Source: Bacillota bacterium
GTDB lineage: Bacteria; Bacillota; Clostridia; Lachnospirales; Lachnospiraceae
Length of the DNA stretch: 64,000 nucleotides
Direction: 5' to 3'
Assembly (NCBI GenBank): GCA_023411555.1
Contig: JAEYOQ010000064.1
Location: forward strand, 100,203-164,202
Positions 8,613 to 16,141 of the stretch are shown piece after piece (the stretch's first letter is position 1; every line of letters begins with the position of its first letter). The position numbers were made by a program, and so were the translations under genes. A model generated the notes under the pieces. It had not been told where the DNA came from. It searched no databases and worked only from the letters and a program-made list of their open reading frames with translations.

Positions 8613-10904
8613 ATGGATATAATGATTAAAAAAAGAGACGGAAGATATGAGCAGCTTCACGTAGATAAGACAAAGAAAATGGTGGCTTATGCCTGTGAGG
8701 GCTTAGAGGGCTGTGATCCCTTCGAATTAGAGATGGACTCTAATATTCAGTTCCGGGACGGCATGAGTACCAAGGAGATTCAGAAGATATTAATTCAGAC
8801 AGCCATTGAGAAGATGATCCAGACCACGAAGGATAGTCAGGGAAATGTGGTGAAATCAACGAATGTCAACTGGCAGTACGTGGCTGCGCGATTATTGATG
8901 TCTGATTTATATAAGGAAGCAGCGATTAATCGTGGCTATCATTACTTTGGATATGGTGACTTCCTGTCGCTAGTACATATGCTAGTCGAACTGCAACACT
9001 ATGGTAAATTTCTCATAGAGGAGTATAGCGAGGAAGAGATCAGGGAATTAGGGGCCTATATTAAACCAAATCGGGATCTGCTTTTTAATTATGAGGGACT
9101 TAAGCTGTTAGCAGACCGATATCTGATTCGTGGGTTTCATAAGGAGGTTTTGGAGCTTCCCCAGGAACGCTTTATGGCAATCGCCATGCATCTGGCTATC
9201 CCAGAGGGAGATAGGAAGCTGGAGTATGCCAAAAAATTCTATGATGTATTAAGTGAACTAAAGATGACAACAGCGACTCCGACCCTGGCGAGCGCAGGTA
9301 CGCCGTATCATCAACTCAGCAGCTGCTTTATCTCTGTTGTCGGTGACAATCTCTGGTCAATCTATGATGTGAATCAAAAGTTCTCAGCTGTATCTAAGCA
9401 CGGCGGAGCTCTTGGTATCTATATCGGTAAGGTTAGAGCCTTAAATAGCGAAATTCGTGGCTACAAGAATGCCTCCGGTGGCGTAGTCCCATGGATTAGA
9501 TTGTATAATGATACGGCAGTTGCAGTGGATCAGCTTGGTAGGAGAAAGGGAGGAGCTGCCATAACACTGGATATCTGGCATCAGGACCTGTATGAGTTTC
9601 TAGACCTAAGGACCAATAACGGCGATGACAGAAGAAAGGCTCACGATATCTTCCCGGCGCTTAGCATTCCGAACCTTTTCATGGAGCGGCTAGAGCTAAG
9701 GCAGGATTGGTCTCTATTTGATCCTTATCAGGTACATAAGGTGATGGGATATCATCTGGAGGATTATTATGATGAAGAGGATACCAAGGAGTTTACCCGG
9801 AGATATCTGGAGTGCGAAGCCAATGCAGCAATCCCTAGAGTAACAGTTCCTACCCTTGAGGTTATGAAGAAGATCATGAAAAGTGCCGTTGAGACGGGGA
9901 CTCCGTTCCTATTCTTCCGGGATACCGTGAATAGGGCGAATCCCAATAAACACGCAGGAATGATCTATTCCTCGAATCTCTGCCATGAGATCGCTCAAAA
10001 TGTCAGTGAATCGGAGTTCGTGGAGGAAGTGATAGAGACAGTCGGTAACCACAAGGAGGTTGTTCGAAGGCTAAAATCCGGAGATATGGTGACCTGTAAT
10101 CTGAATTCTATCAATCTAGGAAGAGTTACCCTTGATGAGCTGAAGGAGACGGTTCCGATTCAAATCAGAATGTTGGATAATGTAATAACTCTAAATCAAG
10201 CTCCCGTAGCAGAGGCGAGAATTACCAGTGACAAATATCGTGCCATTGGGCTTGGTACCAGCGGATACCATCATTATCTGGCTAATAACCAGATTACCTG
10301 GGAGAGCGAAGACCATATTCATGAAGCTGACCGCCTATATGAGGAGATTGCCTATCAGGCAATAAAGGCTTCCATGGAGTTAGCGAAGGAAAAGGGGGCA
10401 TATCCTGAATTTGTGGGCTCAGAATGGCAGACAGGTAAATATTTTGAGAGGAGAGGTTATACCTCCGAGCGTTGGCTTGCGTTAGCAGAGGAGGTAAGAA
10501 AGTATGGTGTCCGAAACGGTTATATTATGGCAGTGGCACCAACGGGAAGCACCTCCAACATAGCAGGAACCACAGCCGGAATAGATCCAATCTTTAAGAA
10601 GTTTTTCATAGAGGAGAAGAAGGGAAGCTTTACACCAAAGGCAGCACCGGATCTTAGCAGTAAGAACTTCTGGTATTATAAGGAGGCACATCATATCGAT
10701 CAGCTTTATAGCATCCGGGCTTGTGGAGTAAGACAAAGACATATTGACCAGTCCCAGTCCTTCAATCTTTATATCACGCCGGAGGTTAAGGCAAAGGAGA
10801 TTTTGAATCTCTATGTGGAAGCATGGAAGAATGGAGTTAAGACAATCTACTATGTACGTAATCAATCTCTGGAAATGGATGAATGCACCAGCTGCTCCAG
10901 CTAA
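8613..10904 (+). CDS. nrdA: ribonucleoside-diphosphate reductase alpha subunit, class Ia
   Basis: This 763-residue catalytic subunit reduces ribonucleoside diphosphates to deoxy forms with the NrdB radical subunit. An ATP-cone allosteric domain covers about residues 1-95 (KKRDGRYEQLHVDKT). The active-site cysteines are visible: Cys238 (QLSSCF), the thiyl-radical Cys457 in NLCHE with the catalytic Glu two residues later, and Cys495 (VTCNLNSINL). The C-terminal tail ends with CTSC (Cys758, Cys761), which passes electrons from thioredoxin or glutaredoxin. The spacing between Cys457 and Cys495 is about 15 residues longer than in Escherichia coli NrdA. nrdB follows after 302 bases with its own promoter. 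Confidence 0.95.
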   Translation: MDIMIKKRDGRYEQLHVDKTKKMVAYACEGLEGCDPFELEMDSNIQFRDGMSTKEIQKILIQTAIEKMIQTTKDSQGNVVKSTNVNWQYVAARLLMSDLYKEAAINRGYHYFGYGDFLSLVHMLVELQHYGKFLIEEYSEEEIRELGAYIKPNRDLLFNYEGLKLLADRYLIRGFHKEVLELPQERFMAIAMHLAIPEGDRKLEYAKKFYDVLSELKMTTATPTLASAGTPYHQLSSCFISVVGDNLWSIYDVNQKFSAVSKHGGALGIYIGKVRALNSEIRGYKNASGGVVPWIRLYNDTAVAVDQLGRRKGGAAITLDIWHQDLYEFLDLRTNNGDDRRKAHDIFPALSIPNLFMERLELRQDWSLFDPYQVHKVMGYHLEDYYDEEDTKEFTRRYLECEANAAIPRVTVPTLEVMKKIMKSAVETGTPFLFFRDTVNRANPNKHAGMIYSSNLCHEIAQNVSESEFVEEVIETVGNHKEVVRRLKSGDMVTCNLNSINLGRVTLDELKETVPIQIRMLDNVITLNQAPVAEARITSDKYRAIGLGTSGYHHYLANNQITWESEDHIHEADRLYEEIAYQAIKASMELAKEKGAYPEFVGSEWQTGKYFERRGYTSERWLALAEEVRKYGVRNGYIMAVAPTGSTSNIAGTTAGIDPIFKKFFIEEKKGSFTPKAAPDLSSKNFWYYKEAHHIDQLYSIRACGVRQRHIDQSQSFNLYITPEVKAKEILNLYVEAWKNGVKTIYYVRNQSLEMDECTSCSS

Positions 10905-11206
10905 TTAATTCCAGTTTAGACCCTGTGTTATTGTTCGCAGCTAGTTAGAAATGATGTTAGGATATCGACAAAGGTTCCTATTTATTAATATAGCTATGAA
11001 TAGTAACGACCCAGTAAGGGTTCACAATATGAGTTTAGGAAGGTCTTGTTATTTCATCTTAAAAAGAGGTATAATAATAAAGCGTTTGATTAGATAAATT
11101 AATCTGTATTGGACAGTTTTTACCTGGGTATTATTAATGTAAGCTTGGCCTCGAAGAACTTAGCTTAATGGTTCAACCTGCATTATATAGTATCTGAGGA
11201 CAAAAT
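10905..11206 (+). promoter_or_regulatory. nrdA-nrdB spacer with nrdB promoter
   Basis: This 302-base spacer holds no gene. A clear promoter lies at 11046-11075: TTGTTA, 18 bases, TATAAT. It implies that nrdB can be transcribed separately from nrdA. No terminator was recognised after nrdA, so read-through is also possible. Confidence 0.6.
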
Positions 11207-12268
11207 ATGCAAGCGATGAGAAAGGTGTGGTATTTTAGAATGAATAAGAAGAAGATATTCAATGAACAGGGACTTCGCGGAACGGAAGCCTTAATCAACG
11301 GAAATACGACAAATCTTCGAGAATGGAACCGTATTAAGTACAGATGGGCGAATACGTTCTATCGTACAATGTTGAACAATTTTTGGATACCGGAGGAGAT
11401 TTCCCTCAATGAGGATATTAAGCAATTTCCACTTTTAACTAATGGGGAAAGGAATGCCTTTGATAAGATTATATCCTTTTTGAATTTCCTTGATTCGATT
11501 CAGGCTGAAAATTTACCCAATCTGTCACGTTACGTGACAGCAGCAGAGATTACCTCCTTATTGAATATTCAGGCTTTTCAAGAGGAAATCCATGCCCAGA
11601 GCTATTCCTATATCTTAGATACAGTAACTAATCCGGTTACCCGTGATAAGATCTATGACGAATGGCGTGAGGACAAGCAGCTGTTAAAGAGAAACCAATA
11701 CATCGCCAATATCTATCAGAGCTTCAATGAAGATCCTTCCATTATGAACTTTCTACGAACCGTAATGGCCAACTATATCCTGGAGGGTATCTATTTCTAC
11801 TCAGGCTTCAGCTTCTTCTATACCCTGGCCAGACAGGGGAAGATGACGGCAACCAGCACTATATTTAAGTATATTAACCGTGATGAGGTTACTCACCTTG
11901 TGCTGTTTCAGAATATATTAAAGGAGTTAAAGACGGAGAATCCAGATCTATTCACCCAGGAGTTGTTGGAGGAGCTTCGCGATATGATGAGAACCGGAGT
12001 TGAGCATGAGATTGCTTGGGGACAATATGTCACGAATAATGAGATTCTGGGTATCAACAATGACCTTATCGATAAATATATCAAATACCTTGGTAACCAG
12101 AGGTTGAAGGCAATCGGTCTGGAGGAGCTGTATCCTGAGATTACCGATAACCCCATGGCCTGGATTGAAGGCTTCTCTAACCTTAACAGTACCAAGACGG
12201 ATTTCTTTGAAGCAAAGGTAACCAATTATACAAAGGCAGCGGCCTTTGACTTTGATGATCTAGACTAG
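11207..12268 (+). CDS. nrdB: ribonucleoside-diphosphate reductase beta subunit, class Ia
   Basis: A 353-residue ferritin-like protein that holds the di-iron centre and the tyrosyl radical for NrdA. The sequence QEEIHAQSY gives the iron ligands Glu126 and His129 and the radical tyrosine Tyr133 in the same spacing as Escherichia coli Glu115, His118 and Tyr122. Further ligands fall in ANYILEGIYF and NRDEVTHLVLFQ. The ATG at 11207 has a TGAGGA site six bases upstream. The ATG at 11240, which would give a more usual N terminus, has no ribosome site at a good distance, so the longer form is preferred. The call as a class Ia enzyme rests on the intact tyrosine. Confidence 0.95.
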   Translation: MQAMRKVWYFRMNKKKIFNEQGLRGTEALINGNTTNLREWNRIKYRWANTFYRTMLNNFWIPEEISLNEDIKQFPLLTNGERNAFDKIISFLNFLDSIQAENLPNLSRYVTAAEITSLLNIQAFQEEIHAQSYSYILDTVTNPVTRDKIYDEWREDKQLLKRNQYIANIYQSFNEDPSIMNFLRTVMANYILEGIYFYSGFSFFYTLARQGKMTATSTIFKYINRDEVTHLVLFQNILKELKTENPDLFTQELLEELRDMMRTGVEHEIAWGQYVTNNEILGINNDLIDKYIKYLGNQRLKAIGLEELYPEITDNPMAWIEGFSNLNSTKTDFFEAKVTNYTKAAAFDFDDLD

Positions 12269-12280
12269 AATATTTTATAT

Positions 12281-12333
12281 AAAAGGCTATCCTTTTTCCC
12301 TCACAGTTTGGGGAAAGTGGATAGCCTTTTTTT
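12281..12333. terminator. bidirectional terminator between nrdB and decarboxylase beta gene
   Basis: AAAAGGCTATCC (12281-12292) pairs with GGATAGCC (12319-12326), followed by seven T residues on the plus strand, and preceded by A residues so that it can also work for the converging minus-strand operon. Confidence 0.9.
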
Positions 12334-12355
12334 GACGATTATTTTAATTTAATAC

Positions 12356-13492
12356 TTAACCAAACAGGCAAAGCAGAATACCGGCAGCAACAGCAGATCC
12401 GATAACACCAGCCACATTGGGACCCATAGCGAACATCAGCAGATAATTGCCTGGAAGAGCCTTTTGTCCCTCTACCTGTGATACACGTGCTGCCATAGGA
12501 ACAGCAGATACACCGGCTGAGCCAATTAAAGGATTGATCTTACCCTTTGTAACTACGCACATAAATTTACCGATCAAAAGACCGCCAACAGTACTGAACA
12601 TGAAAGCGATTAATCCAAGTACGATAATTCCGAGGGTCTTAGGCTTTAAGAATTCAGTACCGACAGCAGTAGCACCGACAGTGACTCCAAGGAAGATGGT
12701 AACTATATTAATCAAAGCATTCTGAGCTGTATCAGAGATACGTTCTACTACACCGGATTCCCGGAACAGGTTACCTAACATCAGCATACCGATCAAGGGA
12801 GCTACAGAAGGTAGTAAAAGGATACAGAAGATGGATACGGCAATTGGGAAACAGATCTTCTCAAGCTTTGATACACTACGTAATTGCTCCATCTTAATCT
12901 CGCGTTCTTTCTTTGTGGTTAATAACCTCATCAACGGGGGTTGGATGAGCGGAATTAAGGCCATATAGGAATATGCCGCGATGGCGATGGAGGCCAAAAG
13001 ATGGGGTGCCAATCTCGTTGTCAAATAGATTGCAGTCGGACCATCAGCGCCGCCGATAATACCAATGGACGCGGCTTCTTGAGGTGTATAGCCAAGAAGG
13101 ATTGCTACAATAAAAGCGATTGCGATACCGAACTGTGCACCTGCACCAATCAACATACTACTGGGACGGGCAATCAATGGACCGAAGTCTGTCATAGCAC
13201 CGATACCTAAGAAGATCAGAGAGGGATAGATACCTTTCTTTACTCCAAGATACAGATAATATAATAATCCGCCGACCTCTTGATCACTTGTCGGCGCAGC
13301 CATAATTCCGGTCAAAGGTAAATTAGCCAGTAGCATACCGAAAGCGATCGGCAGAAGTAAAAGTGGCTCAAATTTCTTCGCTATTGCAAGATAGAGCAGA
13401 ACACATGCTACAATAATCATTACTCCGGCTTGCCAGGTTAAGGCAGCAAAACCAGAGGATTCCCATAGTTTAATCAATGATTCGTTAAACAC
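12356..13492 (-). CDS. sodium ion-translocating decarboxylase beta subunit (OadB/GcdB/MmdB family)
   Basis: A 378-residue membrane protein with about nine to eleven membrane segments. It carries the family signature IIGGADGPTAIYL, whose aspartate is part of the sodium path, and an N-terminal half with repeated GLL/GIGAMTDFGPL motifs. In the complex it decarboxylates carboxybiotin and pumps sodium out. The start is GTG behind a strong TAAGGAGG site. The small gamma-like gene precedes it by 47 bases on the same strand. No carboxyltransferase (alpha) or biotin carrier gene is next to it, so the substrate (oxaloacetate, methylmalonyl-CoA or glutaconyl-CoA) cannot be named. Confidence 0.9.
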   Translation of the reverse strand: MFNESLIKLWESSGFAALTWQAGVMIIVACVLLYLAIAKKFEPLLLLPIAFGMLLANLPLTGIMAAPTSDQEVGGLLYYLYLGVKKGIYPSLIFLGIGAMTDFGPLIARPSSMLIGAGAQFGIAIAFIVAILLGYTPQEAASIGIIGGADGPTAIYLTTRLAPHLLASIAIAAYSYMALIPLIQPPLMRLLTTKKEREIKMEQLRSVSKLEKICFPIAVSIFCILLLPSVAPLIGMLMLGNLFRESGVVERISDTAQNALINIVTIFLGVTVGATAVGTEFLKPKTLGIIVLGLIAFMFSTVGGLLIGKFMCVVTKGKINPLIGSAGVSAVPMAARVSQVEGQKALPGNYLLMFAMGPNVAGVIGSAVAAGILLCLFG

Positions 13493-13539
13493 TCTAATTC
13501 CTCCTTATATTTCCTTCGTTTTTAATTCTAGATATCATC

Positions 13540-13698
13540 CTAATTCACAGAGCCATTGCTCTTTGTTGCTCCGGTTTTTTGCTCAATCACTGCAATGATC
13601 ATTGAGAAGATTCGAATGATAAACCAGAGAACTCCAAGTACAGCAAATACGACAGCTACACAAAAGAGTGCTACGAGAATACCTTGTGTTACTTGCAT
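13540..13698 (-). CDS. small membrane protein, OadG-like gamma subunit of sodium-pump decarboxylase
   Basis: A 52-residue open frame with a strong AGGAAAGGAGTG ribosome site. The N terminus is one membrane helix (about residues 6-35, with VVFAVLGVLWFIIRIFS) followed by a short polar tail. This is the layout of OadG/gamma subunits, which assemble the decarboxylase, and it sits directly upstream of the beta gene. It is shorter than most OadG proteins (70-90 residues) and lacks a long tail. The gene order and topology make the call likely; residue identity alone would not. Confidence 0.75.
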   Translation of the reverse strand: MQVTQGILVALFCVAVVFAVLGVLWFIIRIFSMIIAVIEQKTGATKSNGSVN

Positions 13699-13841
13699 AT
13701 ACTTCACTCCTTTCCTAAGATAGTAATAAAAGCTTATGTATTTTCTTTATAAAAAAATGGAGTACTTCAAAAAGGAAGCCCTCCACCCTATAAGTTCAAT
13801 ACTTGAACAGCTAGATAACTGCCAACCGGTACGTCGTTAAA
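13699..13841 (-). ncRNA. leader RNA with internal terminator upstream of decarboxylase genes
   Basis: The minus-strand promoter at 13842-13870 implies a leader of about 135 bases before the gamma gene. It holds a perfect inverted repeat GTTCAA-TAC-TTGAAC (13794-13808 on the plus strand). It also holds a terminator-like hairpin (GGAG/CTTC arms against GAAG/CTCC, 13759-13784) followed in transcript sense by ATTTTTTT. A terminator inside a leader, well before the first gene, is the usual form of a riboswitch or attenuator. I do not recognise the class. Confidence 0.45.
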
Positions 13842-13870
13842 ATAATAACATAACGGGGGGGAGATGTCAA
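13842..13870 (-). promoter_or_regulatory. promoter of decarboxylase operon
   Basis: Read on the minus strand: TTGACA (13865-13870), 17 bases, TATTAT (13842-13847). The match to the sigma-A consensus is nearly perfect. It is back to back with the jetA promoter. Confidence 0.8.
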
Positions 13871-13893
13871 TATAGATAGTAAAAAATCAAACA

Positions 13894-13922
13894 TTGTCCA
13901 GGGCGTTATAAAATGTTACAAT
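13894..13922 (+). promoter_or_regulatory. promoter of jetABC operon
   Basis: TTGTCC (13894-13899), 17 bases, TACAAT (13917-13922), about 37 bases before the jetA start. It diverges from the decarboxylase promoter with 23 bases between the two -35 elements. Confidence 0.7.
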
Positions 13923-13958
13923 AAGCAGATGAATAAGATTTGATACCAAGGAGCAATC

Positions 13959-15335
13959 ATGAAGGAAATCTATCAATTACCCCAGCAGTTTTGGGCTGTT
14001 TTCAGCTCTAGAAACCGCTATATCTATATGGAAGCCTTGCTCGCAATCTATGAGGAATACATGTATAATGACTATTTTCTGACGAAAGAAACCTGTATTC
14101 AGCTGATTGCGGAGCATTTTGCTGATCGTATTATTGATATCTCAGCAGATGATGAGGAGCAGGATACGGACAGTATGGAGCCTATGGCAACGAAGATATT
14201 GAACCGCTTAATTCGCTTTTCCTGGCTCAAGCGTGTGGAGGATTACAGTTCCTTCAAGACCAACATTATCATACCGGATTATGCATCTACCTTTATCGAG
14301 ACCATTAAGAGGTTAAGTAATCCGGATGCAGATGAGCAGAATTTATACATACAGAATGTTTATACCAATATTTATTCCTTTTATCACGACACCAAGGCCG
14401 GTTTGGAGCTATTAAAGGCGGCTATGATAAATACCACGAGACTCAATCGATCCCTTCAGGACATGCTTCATAACATGGATCAGTTCTTTGGGGCACTCCT
14501 TGAAAAGGATAATTATGAGGATCTCCTACTGGAGCATCTTAACGGGTATGTGGAGACAATTGTAAACCGAAAGTATAGACTGCTTAAGACCAGTGACAAT
14601 TTCTATATCTATAAGAATGATATCAAGAGATTACTGCGTATCATCAGTGAGGATGAGAAGCGTATCAATCTGTTGAAGAACAAGCTGATGGCAGAGGGAA
14701 GGCAGGAGGAAGAGATCCTTGAGGAGTATGCCAGAGTTATTGATGAGATTGAACGTGGTATCATTAATATGGAGAAGCGTATCTCCCATATTGACTCTGA
14801 ACATAGTAAATACATCAAGGCTACTGTAAGCAGACTGGAATACCTCTTAAGCAGTGACGACAGTACGCAGGGCAATGTAATTGCCTTACTGAACCTGATG
14901 TCGGAGGCAAAGGGACAGAAGCTTTATCCCCAGGTCACCTCAGTTTTCCTCCTGAATGATCATACGGTGATTACACCAGATTCCTTCTATAAGAAAAGAG
15001 GGAAAAGAAAGCAATTTGAGGATACGGTAGAGCCCCAGATGGAGACGGAGGAGGAATTATCTAAGGAGGATATTCTCCGAATCAATCAGAATAAGCACCG
15101 CTATAGTAAGGCGCAGATTGAAGCATTTATCCTGGACCGACTACAGGACGGAAGCTTTTGCACCAAGGATCTGGATATAGACAATGATGAGGATTTTGAG
15201 CTTCTGGTACTGGCTTATGATTATAGTATCCGCCGGTCCAGCCCCTTTCATGTGGTGCCGGGTGAGCGTGGCACGATAACCTGTGGAAAGTACTCCTATC
15301 CAGACATTATATTTGAGATAAATAGCAGTAGATAA
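13959..15335 (+). CDS. jetA: JetA/MksF-like kleisin of a Wadjet-type condensin (DUF5716 family)
   Basis: This 458-residue cytosolic protein has the features of the JetA family of the DUF5716 type. They are the N-terminal winged-helix start (YQLPQQFWAVFSSRNRYIYMEALL), a central all-helical region with long heptad stretches (about residues 215-300), and a C-terminal part with the end WHTH-like segment before YDYSIRRSSPF. In Wadjet and MksBEF systems this subunit is the kleisin that bridges the SMC heads. It is the first gene of jetA-jetB-jetC. The ATG follows an AAGGAG site. Family recognition is from memory of sequence pattern and from the order of its neighbours. Confidence 0.8.
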   Translation: MKEIYQLPQQFWAVFSSRNRYIYMEALLAIYEEYMYNDYFLTKETCIQLIAEHFADRIIDISADDEEQDTDSMEPMATKILNRLIRFSWLKRVEDYSSFKTNIIIPDYASTFIETIKRLSNPDADEQNLYIQNVYTNIYSFYHDTKAGLELLKAAMINTTRLNRSLQDMLHNMDQFFGALLEKDNYEDLLLEHLNGYVETIVNRKYRLLKTSDNFYIYKNDIKRLLRIISEDEKRINLLKNKLMAEGRQEEEILEEYARVIDEIERGIINMEKRISHIDSEHSKYIKATVSRLEYLLSSDDSTQGNVIALLNLMSEAKGQKLYPQVTSVFLLNDHTVITPDSFYKKRGKRKQFEDTVEPQMETEEELSKEDILRINQNKHRYSKAQIEAFILDRLQDGSFCTKDLDIDNDEDFELLVLAYDYSIRRSSPFHVVPGERGTITCGKYSYPDIIFEINSSR

Positions 15336-15437
15336 ATTCTAGCCTAGCTGAAAATAGAGATAACCACATATAGGAGATCGATATTTGAAGTCCTAGGCAT
15401 TAGAAAATGATGATAAGTTACTATTATATTATTAAGA

Positions 15438-15479
15438 ACAGTCAGCAGACGAATGCTTCAATCCTAAAGTACTGACTGT
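15438..15479 (+). promoter_or_regulatory. inverted repeat in the jetA-jetB spacer
   Basis: ACAGTCAG (15438-15445) and CTGACTGT (15472-15479) are perfect 8-base arms around 26 bases, ending 14 bases before the jetB start and just ahead of its AAAGGA ribosome site. It has no T run, so it is more likely an mRNA structure than a terminator. Confidence 0.4.
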
Positions 15480-15493
15480 AAGAAAGGATATTT

Positions 15494-16141
15494 ATGTTTC
15501 CATATTATAATGAACTCCTGGACGAAGAGAAGGATGAACTTAGAGAGGTAGTCCGGACCTTATATCACCAGACCTATATTCTGGAGCGAAAATATGATAA
15601 GAAGACGGAGCGTTATTTACCAAACCGTATGTACCGTGTCTGTGAGAGGCATCTGGATTTTTTAAAGGAGTATTTTAAGATCGCTGATATCGATTTGATA
15701 GAGAACAGGCAATATGGAATCATGCAGATTGTAACTCAGAATCTGCAGGGTGATAAATTAAGTCGTCTGACTACTATTTTTTTGTTATTGTTGAAGTTGA
15801 TCTTTGATGAGCGGATGAATACAGCCTCCAGCTCCATTCATGTATATTCCTCTTTAAATGAGGTGTATGAGAAAATTCAATTATTCCGCTTATGGAATAG
15901 TAAATCCATCTCTCCAACAGAGCTAAGGAAAACGATGACGGCCCTAAAGAAGTATCAGGTAATCGAGATAACCGATGAGCTTGGGGAGATGGATGGGGAT
16001 ACTAGATTTATTATCTACCCTACTATTAATCTATTACTGGATAGCCAGTCCATTGAGGCAATTACCAGGCAGTATCAGGAGGAAGAGGAGGCAATAGAGG
16101 ATGGACAGATATCAAGCACTTTCGAAGATGTGTCTGAATAA
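15494..16141 (+). CDS. jetB: JetB/MksE-like condensin subunit (DUF4194 family)
   Basis: A 215-residue protein of winged-helix type that should be the KITE subunit bound to the kleisin and SMC heads. DUF4194 traits include the repeated helix pattern with the RLTTIFLLLLKLIFDERMN segment and a short motif, ISPTELRKTMTALKKYQVIE, that forms a wing. The gene starts at ATG 15494 behind AAAGGA. Its 3' end overlaps jetC by 41 bases, so the two are translated together. The acidic C-terminal tail (EEEEAIEDG) is encoded in the overlap. Confidence 0.8.
   Translation: MFPYYNELLDEEKDELREVVRTLYHQTYILERKYDKKTERYLPNRMYRVCERHLDFLKEYFKIADIDLIENRQYGIMQIVTQNLQGDKLSRLTTIFLLLLKLIFDERMNTASSSIHVYSSLNEVYEKIQLFRLWNSKSISPTELRKTMTALKKYQVIEITDELGEMDGDTRFIIYPTINLLLDSQSIEAITRQYQEEEEAIEDGQISSTFEDVSE

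Noticed and set aside
13759..13800. T-box riboswitch before the decarboxylase genes
   Set aside because: The leader contains AGGGTGG as in a T-box, but it continues GAGGGC instead of ACCGCG, and at about 135 bases it has no room for the specifier stem.
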